Shown here: piece after piece, positions 37,617 to 45,061 of the stretch
How positions within the stretch are numbered: position 1 is the stretch's first letter
How the letters are laid out: every line of letters starts with the position of its first letter
Assembly: GCF_020193655.1 (NCBI RefSeq)
Contig: NZ_JADYVE010000002.1
Coordinates: 310,001 to 374,000 of the forward strand
Length of the DNA stretch: 64,000 nt
Source of the DNA: Ensifer sp. IC3342
Lineage (GTDB): Bacteria; Pseudomonadota; Alphaproteobacteria; Rhizobiales; Rhizobiaceae
Direction of reading: 5' to 3'
The notes under the pieces: generated by a model
What the model was told of the DNA's origin: nothing
The model's database searches: none
Seen by the model: the letters and a program-made list of their open reading frames with translations, nothing else
Made by a program: the position numbers and the translations under genes

Positions 37617-37801
37617 GCGCGGCCATCTTTCCGTTTTGCGGAAGCATCCTGTGCCGGCCGCGCTTGTTCGCCCATGACCACGGGATTATACTTTGCGGCT
37701 CGCAGCGAGCCCGCGACGCAGGAGAGGACGCACCGCGGGCGTGAACCGAGAGCGCCCATGCAATGAACGCATCATCGGCGCGCGAGATCACAATGAGTGA
37801 G

Positions 37802-37891
37802 AGCGGGATGCGGGGCCGCGTACACATTTCCTCATCCCGCTAGTCCTTTGAATCCGGGGCATTTTGTTCGTTTTCATCCGAAAGCGGGATG
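37802..37891 (+). promoter_or_regulatory. Three-arm leader capable of alternative pairing upstream of the GYD gene
   Basis: AGCGGGATG at 37802-37810, its exact complement CATCCCGCT at 37833-37841, and a second identical AGCGGGATG at 37883-37891. The middle arm can pair with either outer arm. The third arm ends six bases before the ribosome-site sequence GGGGAGG of the GYD gene, so pairing 2-3 would crowd initiation while 1-2 would free it. Regulation is inferred from geometry only. Confidence 0.5.
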
Positions 37892-37910
37892 CTCTGTGGG
37901 GAGGTGTGAG

Positions 37911-38204
37911 ATGACCACTTATGTCGTGCTTCTCAATTGGACCGAGCAAGGTATCAAGAATGTACGCGAGTCTCCGAAGCGGCTGGATGCTGCCAGGAAG
38001 GTACTTTCCGAAATGGGCGGGTCCTTCAAGGACTTTTATCTGACCATGGGCGAATACGACATGGTCGCAGTCTGCGAAGCGCCCGACGACGCGGTTGCCG
38101 CACGGTTTGCGTTGACGCTCGGGATGAATGGCAATGTGCGCACCCGCACATTGAAGGCATTTCCGGAAGCCGCCTACCGTGAACTGATCGGCACGCTCGG
38201 CTAG
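37911..38204 (+). CDS. GYD domain-containing protein
   Basis: 97 residues from ATG 37911 with GGGGAGGTGTGAG upstream; the frame is open earlier but only this start has a ribosome site. A small ferredoxin-like alpha/beta domain with the family motif TMGEYDMVAVCEAPDDAVA and TYVVLLNWTEQGIKNV at the start. Function unknown; cytoplasmic. The leader carries a three-arm structure. Confidence 0.85.
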   Translation: MTTYVVLLNWTEQGIKNVRESPKRLDAARKVLSEMGGSFKDFYLTMGEYDMVAVCEAPDDAVAARFALTLGMNGNVRTRTLKAFPEAAYRELIGTLG

Positions 38205-38325
38205 ATTGCATCGTTTCAAGCAGTTGGCTCATTCCACTATTTCAATGAAATGGTGGAATGATTTCGACGTCGATGCTCGGGCGGGGCGGTGACTATCATC
38301 TTGCGACTCACTGCCCCTTCCGGCT

Positions 38326-39149
38326 TCAAGGCGCGCCGTTGCCCGACAGGATTTGCGCCGCGCCGCGGATCGCGTTGCGAAACGCGTCATCGAAGCTGAC
38401 GCCGCGTATTTGCCGCCGGTGCGTCTTCCCGGCGCTCGTCAGTTGCCAGTCGGCAATCCAGCCGAGCGCCTCGTCGCTCCAGGAGAGCGTCCCGGCGAGC
38501 ACGGTATCGCCGCCGATCTTTGTTGCCAGCCGTTCCAACTGCGCCGCCTCTTCGCTCGACAGGACGTCGAGTCCAACCATTTCCGTGGCAAGCGTCCTCC
38601 GCGTCGGCAGCCTTGCTTCAAGCGCGAGAGGTACAGTCGCGGCGGCGAGCGACTCGGCCATGTAGGGGCTCTCGTCGCCATCGCTCGTCAGCATGAAGCT
38701 GCGCTTCTGTCGTGGACGGCGAGAAGGACGGCAATCCTCGGGCGCGGCTGCGGCCAGGGCCTGCTTCCGAGCGTGCCAAGCAACCGGTCGATCATTGCCG
38801 GCTCGTAACGACAGGTCAGGTCGTGCGGCCGGTCGTGCGTGCCCTGTTCGTCGTGGATCGGGATAGCTGCCAGCCGATCGCGATAGGCAAAGGACGCGAC
38901 GAAGCTGCCGGCGCGTTCGATGAGTGGCGCGAGTGCTGGTGCGGCCAGCACGCGTTGGTCGCCCGAGGCCTTGACGAGGACTTCGCCCAGGCATTCGCGA
39001 AAGCCGACTTCCCGGTTCTTCTCGCCGGTGCCGGTGACGATCGCGTCGCTCACGTATAGATCCTGCGTGTTGCCGGCCCGTGCCGCCGCCGGAGAGGCGC
39101 CGACAAGCACGGCGAGCAATGGCAGGAGGGCTGTCATTCTGGCGGTCAT
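38326..39149 (-). pseudogene. DUF2066 family gene with a single frameshift
   Basis: The N-terminal part (start MTARMTALLPLLAVLVG, signal peptide, then AGNTQDLYVSDAIVTGTGE) reads from 39149 down to about 38710, ending PRIAVLLAVHDR. Sense continues in another frame as KRSFMLTSDGDESPYMAE to the stop at 38326, giving a full-length DUF2066-like secreted protein of about 273 residues. One base appears missing in CACGACAGAAGCGC around 38706-38709. This could be a true inactivating deletion or a sequence error, since both halves otherwise look intact. Confidence 0.75.
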
Positions 39150-39219
39150 TCAACTTCGCCTCAAAACCGATCCTTAAGATTTACGCTTTATCAATCTCTC
39201 GCAAACGAGAGGTTCCGCG

Positions 39220-39789
39220 ATGCGTTGCGTTTTTGTCGTCGTCCTCCTGTTGCTGGCCGGCTGCGGAACGGTGCCGAAGGACACCCGGAACGCCTGCGCG
39301 GTTTTCGAGCAGCGAGACGGTCTTTTCAACAATTGGCGCCGGGCCGCCTACGCGGCGGAGCGCGAATATGGCGTGCCGGTGCCGGTGCTGATGGCGACGA
39401 TCTATACGGAGTCCGGTTTCCGGCACAATGCACGGCCGCCGCGCACAAAGCTCTTCGGGTTCATTCCCTGGACGCGTGTCTCGTCCGCCTATGGATATTC
39501 GCAGGCGCTCGACGGCACTTGGGCGCGCTACCAGACCGAAACCGGACGCTGGACGGCACGCCGGACGGATTTCGCCGACGCGATCCGCTTCATTGCCTGG
39601 TACCACAATCAAAGCCACCGGCAGAACGGCATCGCGCTCAACGACCCTTATCGGCTCTACATTGCCTACTACCACGGCCATGGCGGCTACGCGCGCGGAA
39701 ACTGGAGCCAAACGGCGCAGACAGGCGCAAAGCGCGCCTCCGGCATGGCGACGCTCTACGCGCAGCAACTGCGCGGCTGCGGTTCGTAA
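39220..39789 (+). CDS. Lytic transglycosylase-like (SLT domain) lipoprotein
   Basis: 189 residues. The signal peptide with lipobox LLLLAGCG predicts a Cys-anchored lipoprotein. The SLT/lysozyme-like domain has catalytic Glu in ATIYTESGFRHNA (~66), then AYGYSQALDGTWARYQ and IAYYHGHGGYARGNW. It probably cleaves peptidoglycan glycan strands in the periplasm. Divergent from the DUF2066 gene. Confidence 0.85.
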   Translation: MRCVFVVVLLLLAGCGTVPKDTRNACAVFEQRDGLFNNWRRAAYAAEREYGVPVPVLMATIYTESGFRHNARPPRTKLFGFIPWTRVSSAYGYSQALDGTWARYQTETGRWTARRTDFADAIRFIAWYHNQSHRQNGIALNDPYRLYIAYYHGHGGYARGNWSQTAQTGAKRASGMATLYAQQLRGCGS

Positions 39790-39939
39790 CAGGCAATCGG
39801 CGCATTCTGCGCCACTCGCCCACACGCCAGCAAAAGCGACCTCATCCTCGTGGATGGATGACGAAAAATCATCGTCGGCTGTCGGAACCTTTACGCTTCA
39901 ATCGTCCTTTGCCTATCCAGCCTAATAGGAGGAGATGAA

Positions 39940-40293
39940 ATGGCCTATGTTGATGGTTTTCTCGTCGCGGTGCCGAAGGCGAAGGTCGAGGATTACAAGG
40001 CGCTCGCACGCCGGGCGGGCGACGTCTGGAAGGAACATGGTGCACTCAACTATGTCGAGTGCCTGGCGGACGACGTACCCTATGGAGAACTGACGTCCTT
40101 TCCGCGCGCGGTGCAGGCGAAGGACGACGAGACGGTGGTTTTCTCCTGGGTCGTCTACGGGTCGCGCCAGGATCGGGATGCGATCGTTGCCAAGGTCATG
40201 GCCGATCCGCGGCTTCAGGGCGACGAGTGGAAGTCCATCTTCGACGGCAAGCGCCTGATTTATGGGGGCTTCGAACCGTTCTTAGAGCTGTAG
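39940..40293 (+). CDS. DUF1428 family protein (YbaA-like)
   Basis: 117 residues with AGGAGGAGATGAA before the ATG. Family features: YVDGFLVAVPKAKVEDYKAL, GDVWKEHGALNYVECLADD, VFSWVVYGSRQDRDAI, and the C-terminal FDGKRLIYGGFEPFLEL. A small dimeric alpha/beta-barrel-like fold; function unknown. Monocistronic. Confidence 0.9.
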   Translation: MAYVDGFLVAVPKAKVEDYKALARRAGDVWKEHGALNYVECLADDVPYGELTSFPRAVQAKDDETVVFSWVVYGSRQDRDAIVAKVMADPRLQGDEWKSIFDGKRLIYGGFEPFLEL

Positions 40294-40441
40294 CGGGCAA
40301 GGGGCCGCGCTTCCGCCGGCAGGCAAGGTAGGCCCCTGCCATTTGCTCTTCCCGCGTGGGCTGCCGAATTTTGACCTCTTGGATATTTTTCCTAAGTTTA
40401 TTCCATTGAAGGATGTGTTCGCCGCACGGGAAGAGCCGCAA

Positions 40442-40864
40442 ATGCCGCAGACTGTCATCACCATCGCCACTCGTGGCCAGGGACTCTATGAGTTCACCGA
40501 TGCTGCCGCCGATTTCGTGCGGCAATCAGGCACCGCGGAGGGACTCCTCACCGTGTTCGTCCGTCATACGTCCGCATCCTTGCTCATCCAGGAAAACGCC
40601 GACCCGGATGTAAAACGTGATCTCAGCGAGTTCTTCGGTCGCCTGGTGCCGCCTTCCTCCGATCCTACGATGCGCTGGATCGTCCACACCCAGGAGGGAC
40701 CGGACGACATGCCGGCGCATATCAAGGCGGCGCTCACCCAGGTCTCGCTCGGCATCCCGGTAAGGGGTGCGCGTATGGTGCTCGGCACCTGGCAGGGGCT
40801 CTTTCTGTTCGAGCATCGCGATCGCCCGCACCGGCGCGAAGTCGTCCTTCACCTTGGCGCGTGA
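40442..40864 (+). CDS. YjbQ / UPF0047 family protein
   Basis: 140 residues from ATG 40442. Conserved family residues appear in VFVRHTSASLLIQENADPDV and in HIKAALTQVSLGIPV, GTWQGLFLFEHRDRPH. The family is annotated as secondary thiamine-phosphate synthase because some members complement thiE loss; the physiological reaction is uncertain. The frame is open to 40343, but that part lacks family similarity. Confidence 0.88.
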   Translation: MPQTVITIATRGQGLYEFTDAAADFVRQSGTAEGLLTVFVRHTSASLLIQENADPDVKRDLSEFFGRLVPPSSDPTMRWIVHTQEGPDDMPAHIKAALTQVSLGIPVRGARMVLGTWQGLFLFEHRDRPHRREVVLHLGA

Positions 40865-40941
40865 TCGGCGCTCAACTCAGTTCTGCTTCGGCCGGCCATT
40901 CTGCGGTACAGTAAGTGACCAGACAGCTTCAGGGAAAGACG

Positions 40942-41346
40942 ATGACAGACGTGCAGACCATCGCCAGCCGTTTCATCGAGGCCGTCAACGGCCGCGATTT
41001 CGATACGCTTTCCCGCCTCGTCGACGAGGATGTCGCCCTTGACTCGCTGACCGGCCAGCGAACCGTGGGCGTCGGCCCGCTGAGGAGCTGGATGGCGAAC
41101 TATCTCAGCCATTTCGACGAGACATTCAGCGATATCGTGCTGATGCATGATGCCTTCGGGCAGCGGGTCGCCGCCGACATGACCGCACGCGGCACCTATC
41201 GCAAGACCATGCCGGGCTTCCCCGAGGCCTCGGGCCAAGTCTACGCCATTCCGAGCGTTTTCATCTTCGAAATCGAAGATGGCGTCATCACGCGCCTCAG
41301 CCACTATCGCAATCTACGCATCTTCGAGCGGGAACTGGCGGGTTGA
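40942..41346 (+). CDS. SnoaL-like / NTF2-fold protein
   Basis: 134 residues from ATG 40942 (AGGGAAAGACG upstream; a GTG at 40915 is a weaker alternative). The cone-shaped NTF2-like fold is suggested by IASRFIEAVNGRDFDTLSRL at the start and IPSVFIFEIEDGVITRLSHY near the end. Function not assignable; such proteins include isomerases and ligand-binding proteins. Confidence 0.8.
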   Translation: MTDVQTIASRFIEAVNGRDFDTLSRLVDEDVALDSLTGQRTVGVGPLRSWMANYLSHFDETFSDIVLMHDAFGQRVAADMTARGTYRKTMPGFPEASGQVYAIPSVFIFEIEDGVITRLSHYRNLRIFERELAG

Positions 41347-41492
41347 GGCGTCACTCGCGTAACGTGCTGAATGTCCGCGTGCTTTTCTCTTTGGATCAGG
41401 CCCGAAGCGGGCGCGGTCGTAAGCGAACGAATCGCTTTGCTGCGCGTTTCGTCCATACGGGTTCGTCAACCTGAACAGCACATGAACGGAGG

Positions 41493-41526
41493 GTTCCGGT
41501 AGCGTTCAGTTTATCCGGACTATAGT
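41493..41526 (+). promoter_or_regulatory. Promoter with 11-bp-period direct repeat (second copy of the motif)
   Basis: GTTCCG (41493-41498) and GTTCAG (41504-41509) repeat with an 11-bp period; after exactly 11 bp comes a -10 box TATAGT (41521-41526). Spacing is identical to the site at 13662-13699 in front of the BA14K gene. Both downstream genes encode small secreted Tyr-rich proteins, suggesting one shared activator of the OmpR type. Confidence 0.6.
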
Positions 41527-41589
41527 TGGCTCAATCGTTGAGAGCGGTAATCGCCAGTTTTGAATCCTTCGCTACGCCGGAGAAAGGCC

Positions 41590-41994
41590 ATGAGAAAATT
41601 CCTCGTAAATGCCGCGGTTGCTGCCGTCATCGGGCTGACCGGTCTTGCGAGTGCAGCCACCACGGCTTCCGCTGACTCGGTGATATTCCAGTTCGGCTCG
41701 CCGCGCGCCGTCGATGTCCAGTACCGTGACTACTACGGTGACTACTACGGTGACTACGACCGCGACTACTACGACCGCGACTGGCGCCGGGATCGCCCCC
41801 GCTGGGACGGCGGGCGCCGCGGCCGTTGTGAGCGGTGGCTTGCCGTTGAAAAGGCACGTGATCTCGGTCTACGCCGGGCCCATGTCGCCAATGTCGCGCG
41901 GCGCAAGGTTATCGTCGAGGGCCGCCGCCATGGTTACCGCGAGACAATCTACTTCGCGAATGTGCGCGGATGCCCGGTGATCGGCCGCTGGTAA
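41590..41994 (+). CDS. Small secreted Tyr/Asp/Arg-rich protein
   Basis: 134 residues from ATG 41590. Signal peptide KFLVNAAVAAVIGLTGLAS...ASA. A repetitive low-complexity segment (~45-75: YRDYYGDYYGDYDRDYYDRD) is encoded by near-repeats of GACTACTACGGT. It is followed by an Arg-rich region and a C-terminal domain with two Cys (GRCERWLAVEKARDLG; NVRGCPVIGRW) that could form a disulfide. Envelope or periplasmic; no named family. Its promoter shares the direct-repeat motif with the BA14K gene. Confidence 0.78.
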   Translation: MRKFLVNAAVAAVIGLTGLASAATTASADSVIFQFGSPRAVDVQYRDYYGDYYGDYDRDYYDRDWRRDRPRWDGGRRGRCERWLAVEKARDLGLRRAHVANVARRKVIVEGRRHGYRETIYFANVRGCPVIGRW

Positions 41995-42064
41995 GCTGAC
42001 GGATTTTTGCACCGTCTTCCCCGGTTGGCGGAAATGTGCACTCACGGAAACCGTGAGGGTTGCG

Positions 42065-42100
42065 AAAGCCCCGCGCGATGCAAATTCGCCGGGGCTTTGT
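42065..42100 (+). terminator. Terminator-like stem after the Tyr-rich secreted protein gene
   Basis: AAAGCCCCG ... CGGGGCTTT with a loop of about 16 bases, 70 bp after the stop; weak T-tract. Confidence 0.65.
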
Positions 42101-42133
42101 CTATGACGGCGTGTCCTGCTCCGCGCCGGGCCT

Positions 42134-42233
42134 CGAGCGCCACGCGTCCAATTGGACGCGCAAGGGTCGCCGTAGCACTTTGAATTGCTGCATTCCTTAA
42201 ATCGATTTCGATTTAGGGATGCATGCAGTAACG
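42134..42233 (-). repeat. Intergenic mosaic repeat, copy 7 (inverted)
   Basis: Right arm first (CGCGTCCAATTGGACGCG), then GTAGCACTTTGAATTGCTGCA, then the left hairpin CCTTAAATCGATTTCGATTTAGG and GCATGCAGTA. Lies between convergent genes (Tyr-rich protein and SIMPL protein). Confidence 0.82.
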
Positions 42234-42235
42234 CA

Positions 42236-43021
42236 TCACTGCTCGATAGCGAAAGTCACGTTGACGGTGACGTTGTAAGCATTTTCGCCGGTCGTGATCG
42301 GAACGGCATCGGCGGCGAATTCCTTGGCCATCGTGCGCACCATCGGAACCGGTTCCGGGCGGGGGGCTTGTTCCGAAATCTCGATCAGCCGGCCGAGCGA
42401 GACGCCGGCCGCCTCCGCCAGGACCTTCGCCTTGACGATCGCGTCGGCCACTGCCGCCTTGCGGGCCTCGGTGATGACTTCGTCGGGCTTGTCCTTGGTA
42501 AATTCGATGCCGCCGCCCTGGTTGATGCCGAGGGTCACGGATTTGTCGAGCACTTCGCCGAGATTGCTCAGATCGCGCACGCGCACGGTGACACCGTTGA
42601 CGACCTGATAGCCGACGAGTTCCGGCGGCCGGTTGCTGCCGTCGTTGCCCTGCGGGTAGTTGTATTGCGGGGTGATGGCGAAGCCGCTGGTCTGCAGGTC
42701 GCGCTCGGCAATGCCGCCTTGCTTGAGTGCCGAGAGCACGTCTGCCATCGCTTTGTTGTTGGCGTCGAGCGCCTCACGCGCGCTCTTGGCATCCTTGACG
42801 ACGCTCAATTGCACGATCGCCATGTCGGGCGCCGCAGTTGCACGGCCCTCACCGGAGACCTTGATCAGCGCCTGCCGGCCCCGCATACCCTCGGGACGCC
42901 CGTTGGCGCCGCTCTTTGTGCCGTCGCCCTCAGCCGCCACAGCGGCGACCGCAAAAGTGCCCGCAAAGGCAGCGGCCATGGCAGCCACATGAACCGTGCG
43001 GACGATGCGTGTAGAAATCAT
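42236..43021 (-). CDS. SIMPL domain (DUF541) periplasmic protein
   Basis: 261 residues with a signal peptide (VHVAAMAAAFAGTFAVAAVAA). SIMPL/DUF541 (~50-260) features: ALIKVSGEGRATAAPDMAIV, DLQTSGFAITPQYNYPQG, GYQVVNGVTVRVRDLSNLG and a C-terminal NAYNVTVNVTFAIEQ. BP26/OMP28 of Brucella, an immunogenic channel-like periplasmic protein, belongs here. Last chromosomal protein gene before the tRNA and prophage. Confidence 0.9.
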   Translation of the reverse strand: MISTRIVRTVHVAAMAAAFAGTFAVAAVAAEGDGTKSGANGRPEGMRGRQALIKVSGEGRATAAPDMAIVQLSVVKDAKSAREALDANNKAMADVLSALKQGGIAERDLQTSGFAITPQYNYPQGNDGSNRPPELVGYQVVNGVTVRVRDLSNLGEVLDKSVTLGINQGGGIEFTKDKPDEVITEARKAAVADAIVKAKVLAEAAGVSLGRLIEISEQAPRPEPVPMVRTMAKEFAADAVPITTGENAYNVTVNVTFAIEQ

Positions 43022-43173
43022 GGTTATTTCTCTCCGGTTGTTTTATGTCGAACTCTTGCTTATCGATTGTGTAGGCATTGCGGCAATGGCTTGTCGTCAA
43101 ATAGGTTTTCCGCTAGAGCCATTGCGAGCCGCGAATTACCATTGGTTCGCGGTCACCGGCAGATCACCGGCAA

Positions 43174-43249
43174 GGGCCTGTAGCTCAATGGTTAGAGCCG
43201 GCGGCTCATAACCGCTTGGTTGGGGGTTCGAGTCCCTCCGGGCCCACCA
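43174..43249 (+). tRNA. tRNA with CAU anticodon, probably tRNA-Ile2
   Basis: 76 nt: acceptor GGGCCTG/CGGGCCC with encoded CCA, D-arm AGCTC...GAGC, anticodon arm GGCGG-CTCATAA-CCGCT, T-arm GGGGG-TTCGAGT-CCCTC. The anticodon CAT reads as Met, or as Ile(AUA) after lysidine modification. The D-loop, the anticodon arm and the following TTGGT resemble E. coli ileX more than metT, so Ile2 is favoured. The phage genes begin just after its 3' end, marking it as the likely integration site. Confidence 0.9.
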
Positions 43250-43279
43250 AAGCCTTTTAAAATCAAAGACTTAGCGAGG

Positions 43280-43313
43280 GGGGTACTATAGTAACTTAGT
43301 ACCCCTTCTCCTG
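43280..43313. terminator. Hairpin just downstream of the tRNA
   Basis: GGGGTACT-ATAGTAACT-TAGTACCCC followed by TTCTCCTGTTTT. It is placed to terminate rightward tRNA transcription and possibly leftward phage transcription. It lies on the phage side of the junction, so it may have arrived with the phage. Confidence 0.6.
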
Positions 43314-43329
43314 TTTTAGTATCCCTAGT

Positions 43330-43386
43330 TCTGGGCCTATTTCCTCGGCCCCAACGGGCCGGTGCCGGTATGGCCGTGATCTGGCC
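43330..43386 (-). pseudogene. 3'-terminal fragment of a duplicated phage gene
   Basis: On the minus strand this encodes DHGHTGTGPLGPRK and a stop, matching the C-terminus YHGHTGTGPLGPKQT of the intact gene at 44031-44450; DNA identity is high over about 40 bp. No start or body is present. It directly follows the stop of the gene at 43395. Counterpart of the 5' fragment at 44990-45061. Confidence 0.6.
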
Positions 43387-43394
43387 AGCGAAGA

Positions 43395-43835
43395 TCACCA
43401 AGGCCATTCGGTGCGCAGGGTGTATTCCAAGCGAAGTTCAGTATCCTTGATACGATTGTTCAGCCAGTTCACTTGTTCAAGCTGGTCCTTGAGATTCCAT
43501 TCCCCTTCCGGCGTGCTGATGGTCGGAAGCTCTAAATAGAGGTCGGGGAAGCAAACGGTCGCGGACGAGAATGGCTCGACAATCCTGTCGTGCTCGAAAG
43601 GCTGCGTGTGAGAGAGAATATTAGTGCTGCGCCCGTCTTTCCAAAGCTTCGGAAGCAAGCGCTCGCTGACGACGCGCTTTGCGCTCCAATTCCGGATGAC
43701 GACATTAATCGGCCTTTCCAAAGGGCAAGGGCCTTGGAAGCTGGCGTAGGCATGCGCACCATATGCTGCTTGGTAAATGGCACCACACAGCACCGCGACC
43801 ACAATCCCGGCGACTACCAGCCTACGCCTTCTCAT
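43395..43835 (-). CDS. Unknown membrane-anchored protein (phage cargo)
   Basis: 146 residues from ATG 43835 (GAGGGGAATGGAC upstream). One N-terminal hydrophobic span (LVVAGIVVAVLCGAIYQAAYG) with a basic head (MRRRR) predicts a type II membrane or secreted protein. The rest is soluble (CPLERPINVVIRNWSAKRV; EWNLKDQLEQVNWLNNRI). No family recognised. It lies between the two fragments of a split duplicated gene, and its position beside the attachment site suits a lysogenic-conversion gene. Confidence 0.6.
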   Translation of the reverse strand: MRRRRLVVAGIVVAVLCGAIYQAAYGAHAYASFQGPCPLERPINVVIRNWSAKRVVSERLLPKLWKDGRSTNILSHTQPFEHDRIVEPFSSATVCFPDLYLELPTISTPEGEWNLKDQLEQVNWLNNRIKDTELRLEYTLRTEWPW

Positions 43836-44030
43836 GTCCATTCCCCTCAAGACCCGGCTTGCGAATTGAGCATAGTTCGCTGTCTGACGGAAGAGGGCCG
43901 GATGGCATGCTGAAGGCGGCCACAAAGCAAGGCCGCGCTGACTAACCGGCGACATCAAGCTTATCGAGCGCCGCCATCCGAAGTCCGGCAGGCGGCGCAA
44001 TCTGGCGACCGGCGAGGAGCGGATCGCCGA

Positions 44031-44450
44031 TTAGGTTTGCTTCGGCCCGAGCGGTCCTGTCCCTGTATGGCCGTGATAGAACGCCGAATCGTCCACGATC
44101 TCGAATTCGGCGGTGAGCCGCTCCGCCAGCCGCTTCGCAATAAAGCGCTTCACGGAATCCCTCCGCGTCGCATCGATGCCGACGAGCACGACGAAGTTCC
44201 CGAGCGGGATTTCCCAAATCGCCTCAGCCAGAAATTCCTCAACGGTGCCGTCCTCGACCTTCTCGCCCTGCCGCCGGAAGCCGATCTGCCGCCGCAGCGA
44301 GTTGACGATATCGCGGGCGAACCACGTCGCGCATTGCTCGTCACGTTTGCGCCGCTGACCTTTCGCCGCAAGGCCATTGAGGACCGGACGACCGATCATC
44401 GCGAAGCGAATGAAGATCGCGCCCTCAATGTCGTATATTTGCGCCGTCAT
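44031..44450 (-). CDS. Unknown phage protein (intact copy of a duplicated gene)
   Basis: 139 residues from ATG 44450 (MTAQIYDIEGAIFIRFAMIG). A basic middle (KGQRRKRDEQ), a hydrophobic strand region (GNFVVLVGIDATRRDSVKRF) and a glycine-rich tail ending GPLGPKQT. No domain recognised. Its first ~50 coding bases recur almost perfectly at 44990-45061, and its tail recurs at 43330-43386, so a second copy once existed. Confidence 0.6.
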   Translation of the reverse strand: MTAQIYDIEGAIFIRFAMIGRPVLNGLAAKGQRRKRDEQCATWFARDIVNSLRRQIGFRRQGEKVEDGTVEEFLAEAIWEIPLGNFVVLVGIDATRRDSVKRFIAKRLAERLTAEFEIVDDSAFYHGHTGTGPLGPKQT

Positions 44451-44545
44451 CCTTCGGCACCTATGAACAAATCCAACCCATTGCGGACAAGAACCTTGGT
44501 GGGCATCATTACGCCCGGTTCCACAGTGGATGAAGGAGAGCCGCG

Positions 44546-44956
44546 ATGACTGCCCTATCAACAACAGGCCTACTGGCCGTTTTGATTGGCATGATGTCGA
44601 TCGCGACAGGCATCGGCGGCCTACTTCGCCCGAACGATTGGCGGCGCATGTTCGATGAATTTGAAGCCTCACCGGGCCTCAGTCTGGCGATCGCCTTTAT
44701 CGCCATCCTGTTCGGCTCCCTCGTTATCCTAATCCATCCGCTGTGGGGCACGCTGTTGCAAATCGTCATCTCGGTGATCGGCTGGGCTTCCTTTATAGAG
44801 GGGCTCGCGCTGCTGGCCATTCCGCGCTCCTACATCGGAATAGTGAGGCCGCTACTCGCGTACACGCGGGCATGGACAATCTTCTCGGTCCTGCTTGGCG
44901 CGGTGCTTCTGATTGCCGGATTCGGCGACCGCACCCAAACCCTCCCGCTTCCATGA
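44546..44956 (+). CDS. Four-helix membrane protein of unknown function (phage cargo)
   Basis: 136 residues, GAAGGAGAGCCGCG before ATG. Four hydrophobic helices at about 5-25, 45-65, 68-92 and 106-126 (LLAVLIGMMSIATGIGGLL; LAIAFIAILFGSLVILI; LLQIVISVIGWASF; IFSVLLGAVLLIAGF). One of only two rightward genes in the prophage, the usual mark of an independently expressed moron. It sits between the intact gene at 44031 and the 5' fragment of its duplicate. No family named. Confidence 0.65.
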   Translation: MTALSTTGLLAVLIGMMSIATGIGGLLRPNDWRRMFDEFEASPGLSLAIAFIAILFGSLVILIHPLWGTLLQIVISVIGWASFIEGLALLAIPRSYIGIVRPLLAYTRAWTIFSVLLGAVLLIAGFGDRTQTLPLP

Positions 44957-44989
44957 AGGAAGGCATTGCTGACCGCGCCCTTCGCCGCG

Positions 44990-45061
44990 AGGCCGTTCAA
45001 GACCACCGATCATCGCGAAGCGAATGAAGATCGCGCCCTCAATGTCGTAATCGCTGTTCAT
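44990..45061 (-). pseudogene. 5'-terminal fragment of the duplicated phage gene
   Basis: Starts ATG 45061 (MNSDYDIEGAIFIRFAMIGG), and 45 bases are identical to the start of the gene at 44450. Similarity fades after the GGTCTTGAACGGCC stretch, and the frame continues into unrelated sequence. Its ATG overlaps the TGA of the upstream gene (45058-45060) as CGATGA, the coupling expected of a genuine operon member, so this is a truncated original rather than a random insertion. Confidence 0.6.

Noticed and set aside
43174..43249. Initiator or elongator tRNA-Met
   Set aside because: The CAU anticodon allows it, but the anticodon-stem and flanking sequence resemble tRNA-Ile2. The 5' end G pairs normally with C, which argues against initiator. 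Not excluded for elongator Met.
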